The notes under the pieces were generated by a model. That model had not been told where the DNA came from. It saw only the letters and a program-made list of their open reading frames with translations, and did no database searches. A DNA stretch of 64,000 nucleotides, taken from NCBI RefSeq assembly GCF_024362805.1, contig NZ_CP093299.1, forward strand, positions 434,001 through 498,000, given 5' to 3'. Made by a program: the position numbers and the translations under genes. Shown piece after piece: positions 35,056 to 43,030 of this stretch. Source of the stretch: Salipaludibacillus sp. LMS25. Its GTDB lineage: Bacteria; Bacillota; Bacilli; Bacillales; Salisediminibacteriaceae. How positions within the stretch are numbered: position 1 is the first letter of the stretch; each line of letters starts with the position of its first letter.

Positions 35056-36009
35056 ATGACATCGCGTTTAATCTTACCACTCCTCACAATCGTGGCTCTG
35101 TTAACAGCCTGTAATGGGCAGGCTGATAATAATCAAACAATAGATGCCTCTGAAGCCTTATATGCCATTGATGATTTTGCGGAGCAAACAATTACGTTTC
35201 AAGAAGTGCCTGAACGTATTGCCGCCTTGAGTAGTGGTGATATGGATATTATTTATGCCCTTGGTGGGAGTTTAGTAGGCCGACCAACTACTTCCCTCGA
35301 CTTAGTGAGTGAAGAAGCAGAAGACGTTGAACAAATTGGGTCTACCCATGAAATTGACTTAGAAAAATTGACGTATGTGCAACCCGATGTTGTTCTTGGA
35401 CATACGCAAATGAACGCCAAAGACGTCCCAACTATACAAGGATTAGGTGCTCAAATGATTTTAACTGATGCTCAATCAGTAGAAGATATTAAAGCACAAG
35501 TACTTCTATTTGGAGAAATGCTTCAAAAGGAAGATGAAGCGGCAGAAATAGTAGAAACTATTACCAATAAAGTTTCTGAGATTCAAAGTGCCGCTCGCGA
35601 TGAAAGAGTTAGTGTTTTACTTGTTTACGGTGCTCCAGGTACATACATGGCTGCTTTACCGAATTCACTGAGTGGCGATCTCCTTGACATTGCGGGAGCT
35701 GATAATATTGCCAGTGATTTTGACCGTTTAGAAGCATATCCTCAATATGCACAAATCAATACGGAACGTGTCGTAGAAGCGAATCCTGATTACATCTTCA
35801 TCATGAGTCACGGTAATTCTACTGAAGTGAAAGATGGCTTTTTAAAAGAAATGGAACAAAATGCTGCTTGGAACGAGATCAATGCTGTAAAAAACAACCA
35901 TATAGAACTTTTGCCATCTGATCTTTTCGGTACTAACCCAGGTACCCGTGTTACGGAAGCGCTTGATTTTCTCGTCTCACTATTTGAATCAGCGCCTGAG
36001 GACTCATGA
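35056..36009 (+). CDS. Heme/siderophore ABC transporter binding lipoprotein
   Basis: Extracellular iron-chelate receptor of the class III (BtuF/FhuD/IsdE-like) fold: lipobox LLTAC at about residues 15-19, N- and C-lobes joined by the long helix typical of the family, and motifs FQEVPERIAALSSGDMDIIY, VLLVYGAPGTYMAALPNSLS and NPDYIFIMSH. 317 residues. First gene of a Fur-controlled operon and overlaps the permease start (ATGA). Ligand is likely heme because the operon ends with a heme monooxygenase and lies in a NEAT/sortase island; the ligand residues cannot be assigned. Confidence 0.9.
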   Translation: MTSRLILPLLTIVALLTACNGQADNNQTIDASEALYAIDDFAEQTITFQEVPERIAALSSGDMDIIYALGGSLVGRPTTSLDLVSEEAEDVEQIGSTHEIDLEKLTYVQPDVVLGHTQMNAKDVPTIQGLGAQMILTDAQSVEDIKAQVLLFGEMLQKEDEAAEIVETITNKVSEIQSAARDERVSVLLVYGAPGTYMAALPNSLSGDLLDIAGADNIASDFDRLEAYPQYAQINTERVVEANPDYIFIMSHGNSTEVKDGFLKEMEQNAAWNEINAVKNNHIELLPSDLFGTNPGTRVTEALDFLVSLFESAPEDS

Positions 36010-37001
36010 CTATTGAACAGCGAACTAAGCGACGTGTGATAGCCTTTGTTGCCATCTTGCCCCTTTTTCTAGTAGTCTCACTATTTGCTCTCGTCTCCGG
36101 CGGGGTGTCAATTGCCATAAATGACATTTGGCATGCTATAAATGGTGCTGGTGATCCTATTAATCAAACGATTATTATGGATATCAGACTTCCAAGAATA
36201 CTTATCGGTTATTTAGTTGGGGCGTGTTTAGCTGTAGCAGGCGCTTTACTGCAAGGCGTTATGCGCAATCCCTTAGCTGATCCTGGCATTATTGGCGTAA
36301 CAGCGGGCGGAGGATTCGTTGCCACTATCACGATGCTCGCGCTCCCTCAATTTAGTTATTTATTACCGCTTACTGCATTTATCGGTGCGTTTATCACATC
36401 AATGCTTATCTATTTCCTTGCTTGGGACAAAGGGGCTTCTCCACTAAAGATCATCTTAGCCGGAGTCGCTATTAACGCGCTCATAGGAGCTGGGCAAAAC
36501 GGCCTCATGGTCATTTACAGCGACCGCGTCCAATCAGTCATTCCGTGGCTATCCGGAGGCTTAAACGGACGCAGCTGGTATCACTTAGAATTTATGGCAC
36601 CTTATGCTGTTGGAGGATTAGCGTTAGCGCTATTTGCGATAAAACCTGCAAATATATTACAGCTAGGAGACGATTCTGCTAAACTATTAGGCCAAAAAGT
36701 AGAATTACAGCGTTTTTTACTTATTTCATTAGCTGCTTTTTTAGCTGGCGCTGCTGTTAGTGTAGCTGGGTTAATTGGCTTTGTTGGTCTCGTCGTCCCC
36801 CATGCTATCAGACTATTAATGGGAGAAGACTATCGTTATTTACTCCCATTATCGGCATGTGGCGGTGCTATTCTAGTCGTTTTTGCTGACACAATCGCTC
36901 GTTCTTGGTTCGATCCAATAGAACTTCCTGTTGGTATTTTACTTGCAGCCCTTGGTGCCCCATTCTTTTTATATTTATTGAAAAAACGGAGGCTCATATA
37001 A
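36006..37001 (+). CDS. FecCD family iron-chelate ABC permease
   Basis: 331 residues, about ten membrane segments. Family signatures: DIRLPRILIGYLVGACLAVA (about 59-78), QGVMRNPLADPGIIGVTAGG and GLIGFVGLVVPHAIRLLMG (about 255-273), the coupling region for the ATPase. Translationally coupled with the receptor gene upstream (4-base overlap) and directly abuts the ATPase gene. Confidence 0.93.
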   Translation: MTIEQRTKRRVIAFVAILPLFLVVSLFALVSGGVSIAINDIWHAINGAGDPINQTIIMDIRLPRILIGYLVGACLAVAGALLQGVMRNPLADPGIIGVTAGGGFVATITMLALPQFSYLLPLTAFIGAFITSMLIYFLAWDKGASPLKIILAGVAINALIGAGQNGLMVIYSDRVQSVIPWLSGGLNGRSWYHLEFMAPYAVGGLALALFAIKPANILQLGDDSAKLLGQKVELQRFLLISLAAFLAGAAVSVAGLIGFVGLVVPHAIRLLMGEDYRYLLPLSACGGAILVVFADTIARSWFDPIELPVGILLAALGAPFFLYLLKKRRLI

Positions 37002-38153
37002 ATGGACAATGCCATTGAAACAGAAAACCTTACGCTCTCCATCGGCAGCTTTCAGCTTAATAAGTTACACACTTCCATTCCAAGTGGTAAGATGACCGGC
37101 ATAGTAGGACCTAACGGCTCGGGAAAATCAACGTTACTTAACATTATTGCCAAGCTGCTAAAACAGGACCAAGGCCACGTGATCATTGCTTCACAGTCTT
37201 CAACAAACTTAAATACAAAAGAATTTGCACGCCTTTTAGCGATGATGCCTCAAACAAAGCAATCTGTTCCAAACCTTACAGTGCAAGAATTAATCGCTTT
37301 TGGCCGTTCACCTTATCAAACGTGGTTCCAAACAACACTTACTGAAGAAGACAAAAACGTCATCGATTGGGCGATGTCTGTCACTAGGACACACCCTTAT
37401 GCTAAGCGACTATTCCATACTTTATCAGGAGGTGAACAACAAAAAGTCCGTATTGCGTTAGCATTAGCTCAAAAAACAGATATCTTATTATTAGATGAAC
37501 CGACAACCTATTTAGATATTGCTCACCAAATAGACGTCATGGATATGTTGGAAGAGATTAATCGTACTTATCATATCACCGTCGTCATGGTCCTCCATGA
37601 GCTACAACAGGCCGCGGCTTATTGTGATCACTTAATCGCAATGAAAAACGGTACGATTAGTGATGAAGGGACCCCTAAAACACTACTCACTTCACCTTTT
37701 TTAAAAAAGGTCTATAACATTGATGCAAGAGTTAGTTTTGAAGAAGATTTTCCAATTATTATCCCTATCAAACGTAGGGCGATAAAAAAATCTAACACGG
37801 AGGAATGTAAAATGATTATTGTGACAAACACATCAAAAATTAAAAAAGGCAATGGACATAAACTTATTGAGCGCTTTAATAAAGTAGGTAAAGTCGAATT
37901 TATGGACGGCTTTCTCGGCTTAGATGTCTTACTCACAGAAAACACGCAAGATTATGAAGAAGTAGCCATTATGACACGTTGGGAATCTAAAAATCATTTT
38001 ATAAACTGGACGACTAGCGATGCTTTTAAAAAATCTCACTCAAAACGAGAAGTCCCTGACTATATCCTTGATAATCACATTTCATATCATGACGTTAAAG
38101 TGACTCGAAAACCACTGACAGCAGTAGACAGCACGGGTGAACAAGCTAACTAA
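37002..38153 (+). CDS. ABC ATPase fused in frame to an IsdG-type heme monooxygenase
   Basis: 383 residues. Residues 1 to about 262 are a complete FecE-type ATPase: Walker [10 protein letters not shown], signature LSGGEQQK, Walker [13 protein letters not shown], switch His in VLHE. Residues 271-383 are a complete IsdG/HmoA-type monooxygenase with N6, W66 and H76 (numbered from Met271), matching the IsdG triad N7/W67/H77. The frame is continuous with no stop between them. A Shine-Dalgarno sequence and ATG inside the gene at 37799-37814 suggest that the second domain is also made separately. Such a fusion would place heme degradation at the transporter. Confidence 0.9.
   Translation: MDNAIETENLTLSIGSFQLNKLHTSIPSGKMTGIVGPNGSGKSTLLNIIAKLLKQDQGHVIIASQSSTNLNTKEFARLLAMMPQTKQSVPNLTVQELIAFGRSPYQTWFQTTLTEEDKNVIDWAMSVTRTHPYAKRLFHTLSGGEQQKVRIALALAQKTDILLLDEPTTYLDIAHQIDVMDMLEEINRTYHITVVMVLHELQQAAAYCDHLIAMKNGTISDEGTPKTLLTSPFLKKVYNIDARVSFEEDFPIIIPIKRRAIKKSNTEECKMIIVTNTSKIKKGNGHKLIERFNKVGKVEFMDGFLGLDVLLTENTQDYEEVAIMTRWESKNHFINWTTSDAFKKSHSKREVPDYILDNHISYHDVKVTRKPLTAVDSTGEQAN
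37812..38153 (+). CDS. Internal start: stand-alone IsdG-type heme-degrading monooxygenase
   Basis: In-frame ATG 37812 lies 7 bases after CGGAGGA (37798-37804), a better binding site than that of the ATPase gene. The 113-residue product ([17 protein letters not shown] and on) has the length of HmoA/IsdG proteins and their triad (N6, W66, H76). Expected reaction: O2-dependent opening of heme to release iron, cytoplasmic. Either this is the main product and the ATPase has lost its stop codon, or both forms are made. Confidence 0.75.
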   Translation: MIIVTNTSKIKKGNGHKLIERFNKVGKVEFMDGFLGLDVLLTENTQDYEEVAIMTRWESKNHFINWTTSDAFKKSHSKREVPDYILDNHISYHDVKVTRKPLTAVDSTGEQAN

Positions 38154-38303
38154 TCAGCTGTTAATGAGTACCTTATTACTTCATTTTTGGGTTCGACTTT
38201 ATATGTAATTCCAATACGATAAGTACCTCATGGGGATGGTGACATACATCCCCTTCTACACTAGAAAAACATAGGCTGATACAAACGTATATTACTTATA
38301 AGA

Positions 38304-38341
38304 AAATCCGAACAATTCTTTTGATTCGTTCGATTTTTTTA
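38304..38341 (+). terminator. Probable terminator of the transporter operon
   Basis: AATCCGAACAATTC and GATTCGTTCGATT pair imperfectly, followed by TTTTTT. An additional small hairpin (GGGGATG / CATCCCC) lies at about 38231-38253. Confidence 0.6.
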
Positions 38342-38850
38342 TAATACTTAATGTATAACTCGTTCCCGTCAAGATATGTCGCTTCCATCCAAATGGCATT
38401 GTCACATCGTCTCAACATAATCTTGCCGTGGCTTATTAGTCCACCGGCACGGCTTCAGCTTCTCCAAAAAGTAGAAAAACCTTTCCTGTAGGATGACCAG
38501 TTCGTTCGTGCTGTTTCGTAGGCGTCTACGTATTTTAGCACCTATTTAATATGACTCTGAGACGTAACTGTTCTCTTTTAATCCTGAGACTTTTGTTCTG
38601 TCCCAGTATGTTTTTATCGCCAGTAATGCTTAAATTCATGTGAAACACGTCCATGTTGCAATGACCTCGACAATGAAATGCCGAGCGCTTTATAAAAGCT
38701 CCATTGGTCTCTATATTTGTGCTCCATCATGCAAAACAGAGCCTTTATTCTGTACGTGACTGTACACGAAAAAGGCCTTTATGTTTATTTCCACTACGCA
38801 AAAAATTGCGATCTGCATTCCTTAAGAGAACGAATGCTTAATAATGTATT
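38342..38850. other. Gap with unrecognised, possibly decayed sequence
   Basis: GC-richer than other gaps. Short - strand frames read for example KYVDAYETARTNWSSYRKGF (about 38490-38555) and MEHKYRDQWSFYKALGISLS (about 38620-38740), separated by stops. They look like relics of coding DNA, possibly a transposase, but I cannot identify a family. Confidence 0.35.
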
Positions 38851-38960
38851 ATAAAACGACCTTTCTAGTGGGCATTATCGTCGTTACCTCCCCCTAATAT
38901 AGGTTTACCTCTGCTCTCTATTTTCAGGCCTGAGTTTTTCGGACGGTTATCTGTGATAAA
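38851..38960 (+). repeat. Family-B element, copy B6 (5' hairpin deleted)
   Basis: ATAAAACGACCTTTCTAGTGGG then ATCGTCGTTACCTCC, the AGGTTTACCTCTGCTCTC core and TTCGGACGGTTATCTG, ending TGATAAA. Lies 50 bases beyond the stop of srtB. Confidence 0.85.
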
Positions 38961-39010
38961 TTGAATAGCATTAGAGCTTGATAACCTTTTAAATTCAAAT
39001 GAGCCTTCCA

Positions 39011-39772
39011 TTAAAAATTCGCGATTTTCCCGTGGACAACTAAACGACCTGTTTCCCGATTTAGTCGATAATCACACGTGGAAAGTGTCAGAATATGATC
39101 ATGTTTACCCACCTCAACATCTGTGTGGATGTCTGATTTAGCTTTTAATTCATTAATAAATTGATCAAATTCATCTTGGTGACTAAATTCTGTTTCAATA
39201 TAGTAAAAATCCGTAGTCGTTACATATACCGAGAATATCTCTACTTCATAGCTATCGTATAACGTATCATAATAGAAGCGATTATGCTTACTAACAAAAT
39301 CCTGGTCAAGAAATTCGTCTAACTGTCCGAACATGGAGCCATCCCTCATACGATGTCCATATAGAATCGTATGTTTATCAGCTCCGGTTATGTCATTTCG
39401 ATAGTCCATAAAGATACTTCCAGCTCTCGTTTTATCATGAAGATAATTACGGTCAAGATAATAATCATTGTCCTCTGCTTGTAAAATGGGATAGTCTATT
39501 TTCGTACCGTCCATCGTTATCCAACCTACAATATCATCATTAATAGCTAGTAACGAATCAAACACCTCACGATTATCATTACTTTCTGTCATCGATGTCT
39601 GTTGATCCTCATAAATTAATTGGATATCGGTCATGACTTGACCATTTTCTCGATAATCTAACAGAATCGATCCTAATTGAAAAGCCGACACACCTAACAC
39701 AGTGACACATACGAACGTCATAAGCCGCTGCACATACCGTCTTCCTCGTTTTATCTCTTTTTTCTCTTTCAT
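39011..39772 (-). CDS. srtB: Class B sortase
   Basis: Membrane-anchored transpeptidase that attaches proteins with NPxTx-type signals to the cell wall. 253 residues: membrane anchor about 13-32, then the class B core with catalytic His in ILYGHRMRDG, Cys in TLSTCDYR and Arg in ETGRLVVHG. Last gene of the isdEF-like cluster. Its likely substrates are the two NEAT proteins encoded nearby, which end in NPETS- and NSKTS-type signals. Confidence 0.94.
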   Translation of the reverse strand: MKEKKEIKRGRRYVQRLMTFVCVTVLGVSAFQLGSILLDYRENGQVMTDIQLIYEDQQTSMTESNDNREVFDSLLAINDDIVGWITMDGTKIDYPILQAEDNDYYLDRNYLHDKTRAGSIFMDYRNDITGADKHTILYGHRMRDGSMFGQLDEFLDQDFVSKHNRFYYDTLYDSYEVEIFSVYVTTTDFYYIETEFSHQDEFDQFINELKAKSDIHTDVEVGKHDHILTLSTCDYRLNRETGRLVVHGKIANF

Positions 39773-39803
39773 TGAAGCCTCCCCTTTACATTATGGGTCA
39801 ATG

Positions 39804-40601
39804 CTAGTTGTCTCTATTTTTTATTCCGATAGGCACCATATATAAGCCACTCTCATTATTTTTTTTAACTAGAACGTCTACGCCATATATATCTTTAATC
39901 ATTTTCTCACTTATGATATCTTCTGGTGCTCCCTCTTGTAAGAGTTCCCCCTGTTTCATAATAAGCAAATGACTACTATAGCGAATAGCTTGATTTAAAT
40001 CGTGCAAGACCATGACGATCGTCGTTTTATAGGTTACATTCAACTGTTCGATAAGATCAAGTATTTCAAATTGATGATACATATCCAAATACGTTGTAGG
40101 TTCATCTAAAAAAAGAACGGGCGTTTTTTGTGCAAGCGACATGGCAATCCAAACTCTTTGCCGTTCTCCACCCGATAAATGATGTACCTTAGCTTGGCGT
40201 TTCTCAGACAAATGCGTGCAGGATAGCGCCCAATCAATCGCTTCACGGTCTTCTTTTAGTGTATTTTTAAATAATTGCCTATATGGAATACGGCCGAAGC
40301 TGACTAGTTTTTCAACTGTGATATCCACTGGAGCACTGTTTTGCTGATGAACGACAGCTAAACGTTTCGCAAAAGCTTTCGGTGAATAGTCCATAACTTT
40401 TTTTCCATCAACAATGACATCCCCACTATCCGGTACTAAATTTCGCGACATCGTCTGCAATAACGTAGATTTACCAGAGCCATTCGGCCCTATAATCGTC
40501 GTGATCTTTCCTAAAGGGATAGAAGCAGTTACATGATTTAAATGCTGAATGTTTTCTCCATAGGAGAAATTAATATTACATACTTCCATGTGTTTTTTCA
40601 C
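39804..40601 (-). CDS. Heme/iron-chelate ABC transporter ATPase
   Basis: 265 residues, FecE/FhuC type: Walker [19 protein letters not shown] signature, [14 protein letters not shown]alker B, VLHDLNQA switch. Its start overlaps the upstream permease gene by 26 bases, so the two are translationally coupled. Related to the ATPase half of the fusion at 37002 (same motifs and length), but it ends normally and carries no monooxygenase domain. Confidence 0.93.
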   Translation of the reverse strand: MKKHMEVCNINFSYGENIQHLNHVTASIPLGKITTIIGPNGSGKSTLLQTMSRNLVPDSGDVIVDGKKVMDYSPKAFAKRLAVVHQQNSAPVDITVEKLVSFGRIPYRQLFKNTLKEDREAIDWALSCTHLSEKRQAKVHHLSGGERQRVWIAMSLAQKTPVLFLDEPTTYLDMYHQFEILDLIEQLNVTYKTTIVMVLHDLNQAIRYSSHLLIMKQGELLQEGAPEDIISEKMIKDIYGVDVLVKKNNESGLYMVPIGIKNRDN

Positions 40602-41562
40602 TCCTTCTCAGCATAAATATGAGAAATGGCCCACCTATGATCGACATAATGATTGATGCTGGAATCTCATTAGGCGCAATAATAATGCGACCTAACGTAT
40701 CAGCCAACACAAGCAAAAAGGCTCCAGCTAATGCTGAAAACGGCAGAAGACATTTATGATCTGACCCAACTAATTGCCTCGCAATATGAGGGATAAGAAG
40801 TCCGATAAAGGCAATTAACCCAGCAACTGCGGTGGAAACCGCTGCGAGAAGAACGGCAATAGCCGAAACAAATAAACGAGATCGCGCTACTGATACACCT
40901 AAATTTTTCACTGTTTTATCTTGCAAAACGAGGAGGTTACAAGAAGAACATAAAAAGAATGAAATTAGTAATCCGATAGAAGCAAATACGACAATGATCT
41001 CAACGTCTGTCCATGTTTTCATTGCCAATGTAGAGGTTGTAGTTGGACTAATACTTGTTACTGTATAACTTCCACGATAATTGAATGTATCGCTTAATCC
41101 GCTAAATACAGCATTAAGAGCCACACCTACTAAAATCATCTTTACCGGACTAAACCCAGAACGCCAAGAAAAACTGTATACAAGAAAACATGCTAGCGCT
41201 CCGCCAATAAACGCAAATAGAGGCGACCAAAAATACAGAGCAGGAAATAAGCTGACTAATAATATTGAGGTAAATCCCGCTCCTGAGGATATTCCAATAA
41301 TCCCTGCTTCAGCTAAAGGGTTTCGTAATACAGCTTGTAAAAGAACACCTGAAACGGCTAATGCTGCCCCAGCAAAAGCCCCAATGATAATGCGTGGTAT
41401 TCTCAGGTCTTTTATTACTTGGACCTCTTCATCTGTACCGCTTATCAAACCACGTACAAGGTCACCTATACTCATTTGAATACTTCCTGTCGTTACTGAA
41501 TAAAACACAACGCTACACAAGAGAACACTGACAATGACAAAACTTAATAATCTCTTAGTCAT
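40576..41562 (-). CDS. isdF: FecCD/IsdF-like permease
   Basis: 328-residue membrane permease, about ten segments, with DLRIPRIIIGAFAGAALAVS, QAVLRNPLAEAGIIGISSGA and GLIAFIGLLIPHIARQLVG. Sits in an isdE-isdF-ATPase-srtB order, the arrangement of Isd heme systems, so heme import is the likely role. Overlaps the ATPase gene by 26 bases. Gene symbol by context. Confidence 0.9.
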   Translation of the reverse strand: MTKRLLSFVIVSVLLCSVVFYSVTTGSIQMSIGDLVRGLISGTDEEVQVIKDLRIPRIIIGAFAGAALAVSGVLLQAVLRNPLAEAGIIGISSGAGFTSILLVSLFPALYFWSPLFAFIGGALACFLVYSFSWRSGFSPVKMILVGVALNAVFSGLSDTFNYRGSYTVTSISPTTTSTLAMKTWTDVEIIVVFASIGLLISFFLCSSCNLLVLQDKTVKNLGVSVARSRLFVSAIAVLLAAVSTAVAGLIAFIGLLIPHIARQLVGSDHKCLLPFSALAGAFLLVLADTLGRIIIAPNEIPASIIMSIIGGPFLIFMLRRSEKTHGSM

Positions 41563-41593
41563 GACGAAACCTTCCTAATATTAATAAAATTTT

Positions 41594-42487
41594 TTAAGGA
41601 TACAGCATCTCAACTAACTCATTCATTGCTTCCTCTACAGCCAAATTACCTGTTGTAGGAAATAATAATTCTTCTAGATCATACACCCGATTATTTTGAA
41701 CTGCGTTAAAATGTTTCCAAATATCATTTGTTTGAAATTCTTCATCAAACATGTCCATGACCTCTTCCGGCATCCCATGAGCGGCCCTCAAGATCACATC
41801 GGGATTAGCTTGCTGTAAATATTCAGTGTTCGAAGCCAAATACTCAACCTCTTCCCCTGACACGACATTTTCACCGCCGGCTCGTTTGACTAAGTCCCCA
41901 ATATAAGAGTGCTCTGTCGCCACTAAATAGCTTCCTGGAACACCTAATAATATGAGAACCGAAGGCGATTCTTCCCCTTCTATCTCTGTTTCAATCAAGG
42001 TCAGTTTCTCTTCAATTGAAGATACGAGGGCATCTGCTTGTTCCTCACGATTGAATTTCACTCCTAACATCTTAATTTCATCAATCATATTACTTAAGCT
42101 TTGTAAGTTTAAATAAGTCGTATCAAGATTAACCGCCTCAAAGGTGTCTTCAAGATCTGTCTGTAAGGTGGTAACTGAAATTACATCTGTAGGTTGTAAT
42201 GACTTGATTAACTCCATATCTGGACTCATTGGATTACCAACCTCTCGAACTCCTTCATAGCGATCTGGAAGATCCTTATAGCTTGTTGGGATGCCAACAA
42301 GGTCTATTTCCAGTGCATCAAATATTTCAGTAGCAGCTACCGTTGTGGCAACAATGCGAACATCTTCTTCCTGAGAATCATTTTTTTCCAGTTTCTCATT
42401 TTCCATAACAGCTTGCTCATTACTTGAGCACCCAATTAAAAGGAGAAATAAACCACATGCAAAAAAAAGCCCTTTATTTTTAACCAT
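41594..42487 (-). CDS. isdE: IsdE-like heme-binding lipoprotein
   Basis: 297 residues, lipobox LLIGC at about residues 15-19. IsdE-type receptor: VATTVAATEIFDALEIDLVGIPTSYKDLP, then MSPDMELIKSLQPTDVIS. The Met in GNPMSPDME sits where S. aureus IsdE uses Met78, and the His in AAHGMPEEVM where it uses His229, so both heme ligands appear present. No Fur box or promoter is visible in the 540 bases upstream, which hold repeats B7 and A7. Confidence 0.9.
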   Translation of the reverse strand: MVKNKGLFFACGLFLLLIGCSSNEQAVMENEKLEKNDSQEEDVRIVATTVAATEIFDALEIDLVGIPTSYKDLPDRYEGVREVGNPMSPDMELIKSLQPTDVISVTTLQTDLEDTFEAVNLDTTYLNLQSLSNMIDEIKMLGVKFNREEQADALVSSIEEKLTLIETEIEGEESPSVLILLGVPGSYLVATEHSYIGDLVKRAGGENVVSGEEVEYLASNTEYLQQANPDVILRAAHGMPEEVMDMFDEEFQTNDIWKHFNAVQNNRVYDLEELLFPTTGNLAVEEAMNELVEMLYP

Positions 42488-42532
42488 ATTACCTTCTCTC
42501 CTCTCTTCTCAAGCCGATAAGCATGAGTCCTG

Positions 42533-42690
42533 ATATAACGGACCTTTCAATCAGGGAAGATTTCGTTCTTCTAACACTGATTGGTAGTTGAGTGAATCAA
42601 AACATTAGCGTTCGTTATCTCCCGCCTATATAGAGTTATCTCTCCTCTCTATTTTGGCACGGGAGTTTTACGGACGGTTTCTTTGATAAA
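42533..42690 (+). repeat. Family-B element, copy B7 (full length)
   Basis: ATATAACGGACCTTTC to CTTTGATAAA; linker GTAGTTGAGTGAATCAAAAC, TTAGCGTTCGTTATCTCCCG, body, TTTTACGGACGG. Hairpin 1 is damaged (AGGGAAGATTTCG). Shares its final GATAAA with A7. Confidence 0.9.
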
Positions 42691-42844
42691 GCTAAGCTTC
42701 AATCAGAGGGAGTTTTCCTTCATCCCCCACTGACTGTTCGTTTAACTTTTCGGACCTTTAGGGGCAGTTTATCCCCCACCTAAACTTGTCGACCTTCTTA
42801 AGTTTTGAGGGGGGGTTTTACTGCCCCTTAAGAATGGGATAAAA
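42686..42844 (+). repeat. Family-A element, copy A7 (full length), in tandem with B7
   Basis: ATAAAGCTAAGC to ATGGGATAAAA with both hairpins (TCAATCAGAGGGAG / CCCCCACTGACTG; GGGGCAG / CTGCCCC). B7-A7 lie between the five-NEAT gene and isdE, possibly acting as a partial terminator within the heme transcript. 42845-43030 holds no further feature. Confidence 0.92.
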
Positions 42845-43030
42845 TAGAAAGGAAGCCTTGATACGCTAAAAATGCATATCAAGACTTGTTTAGACAGGGA
42901 GGATGAAACCCTCATTAGAAAATTTTGTTTAATGATCGCTTCATAAGTATCACCCTGCGACTTCCCTTATCTCATGTCAGAACACTTTGTTAATCATGCT
43001 GAGAATCACTTGTCGATTCTCATTTTAGAC

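Noticed and set aside
38342..38850. Specific transposase family for the decayed sequence
   Set aside because: Short frames look coding-like, but no family motif could be matched without a search.
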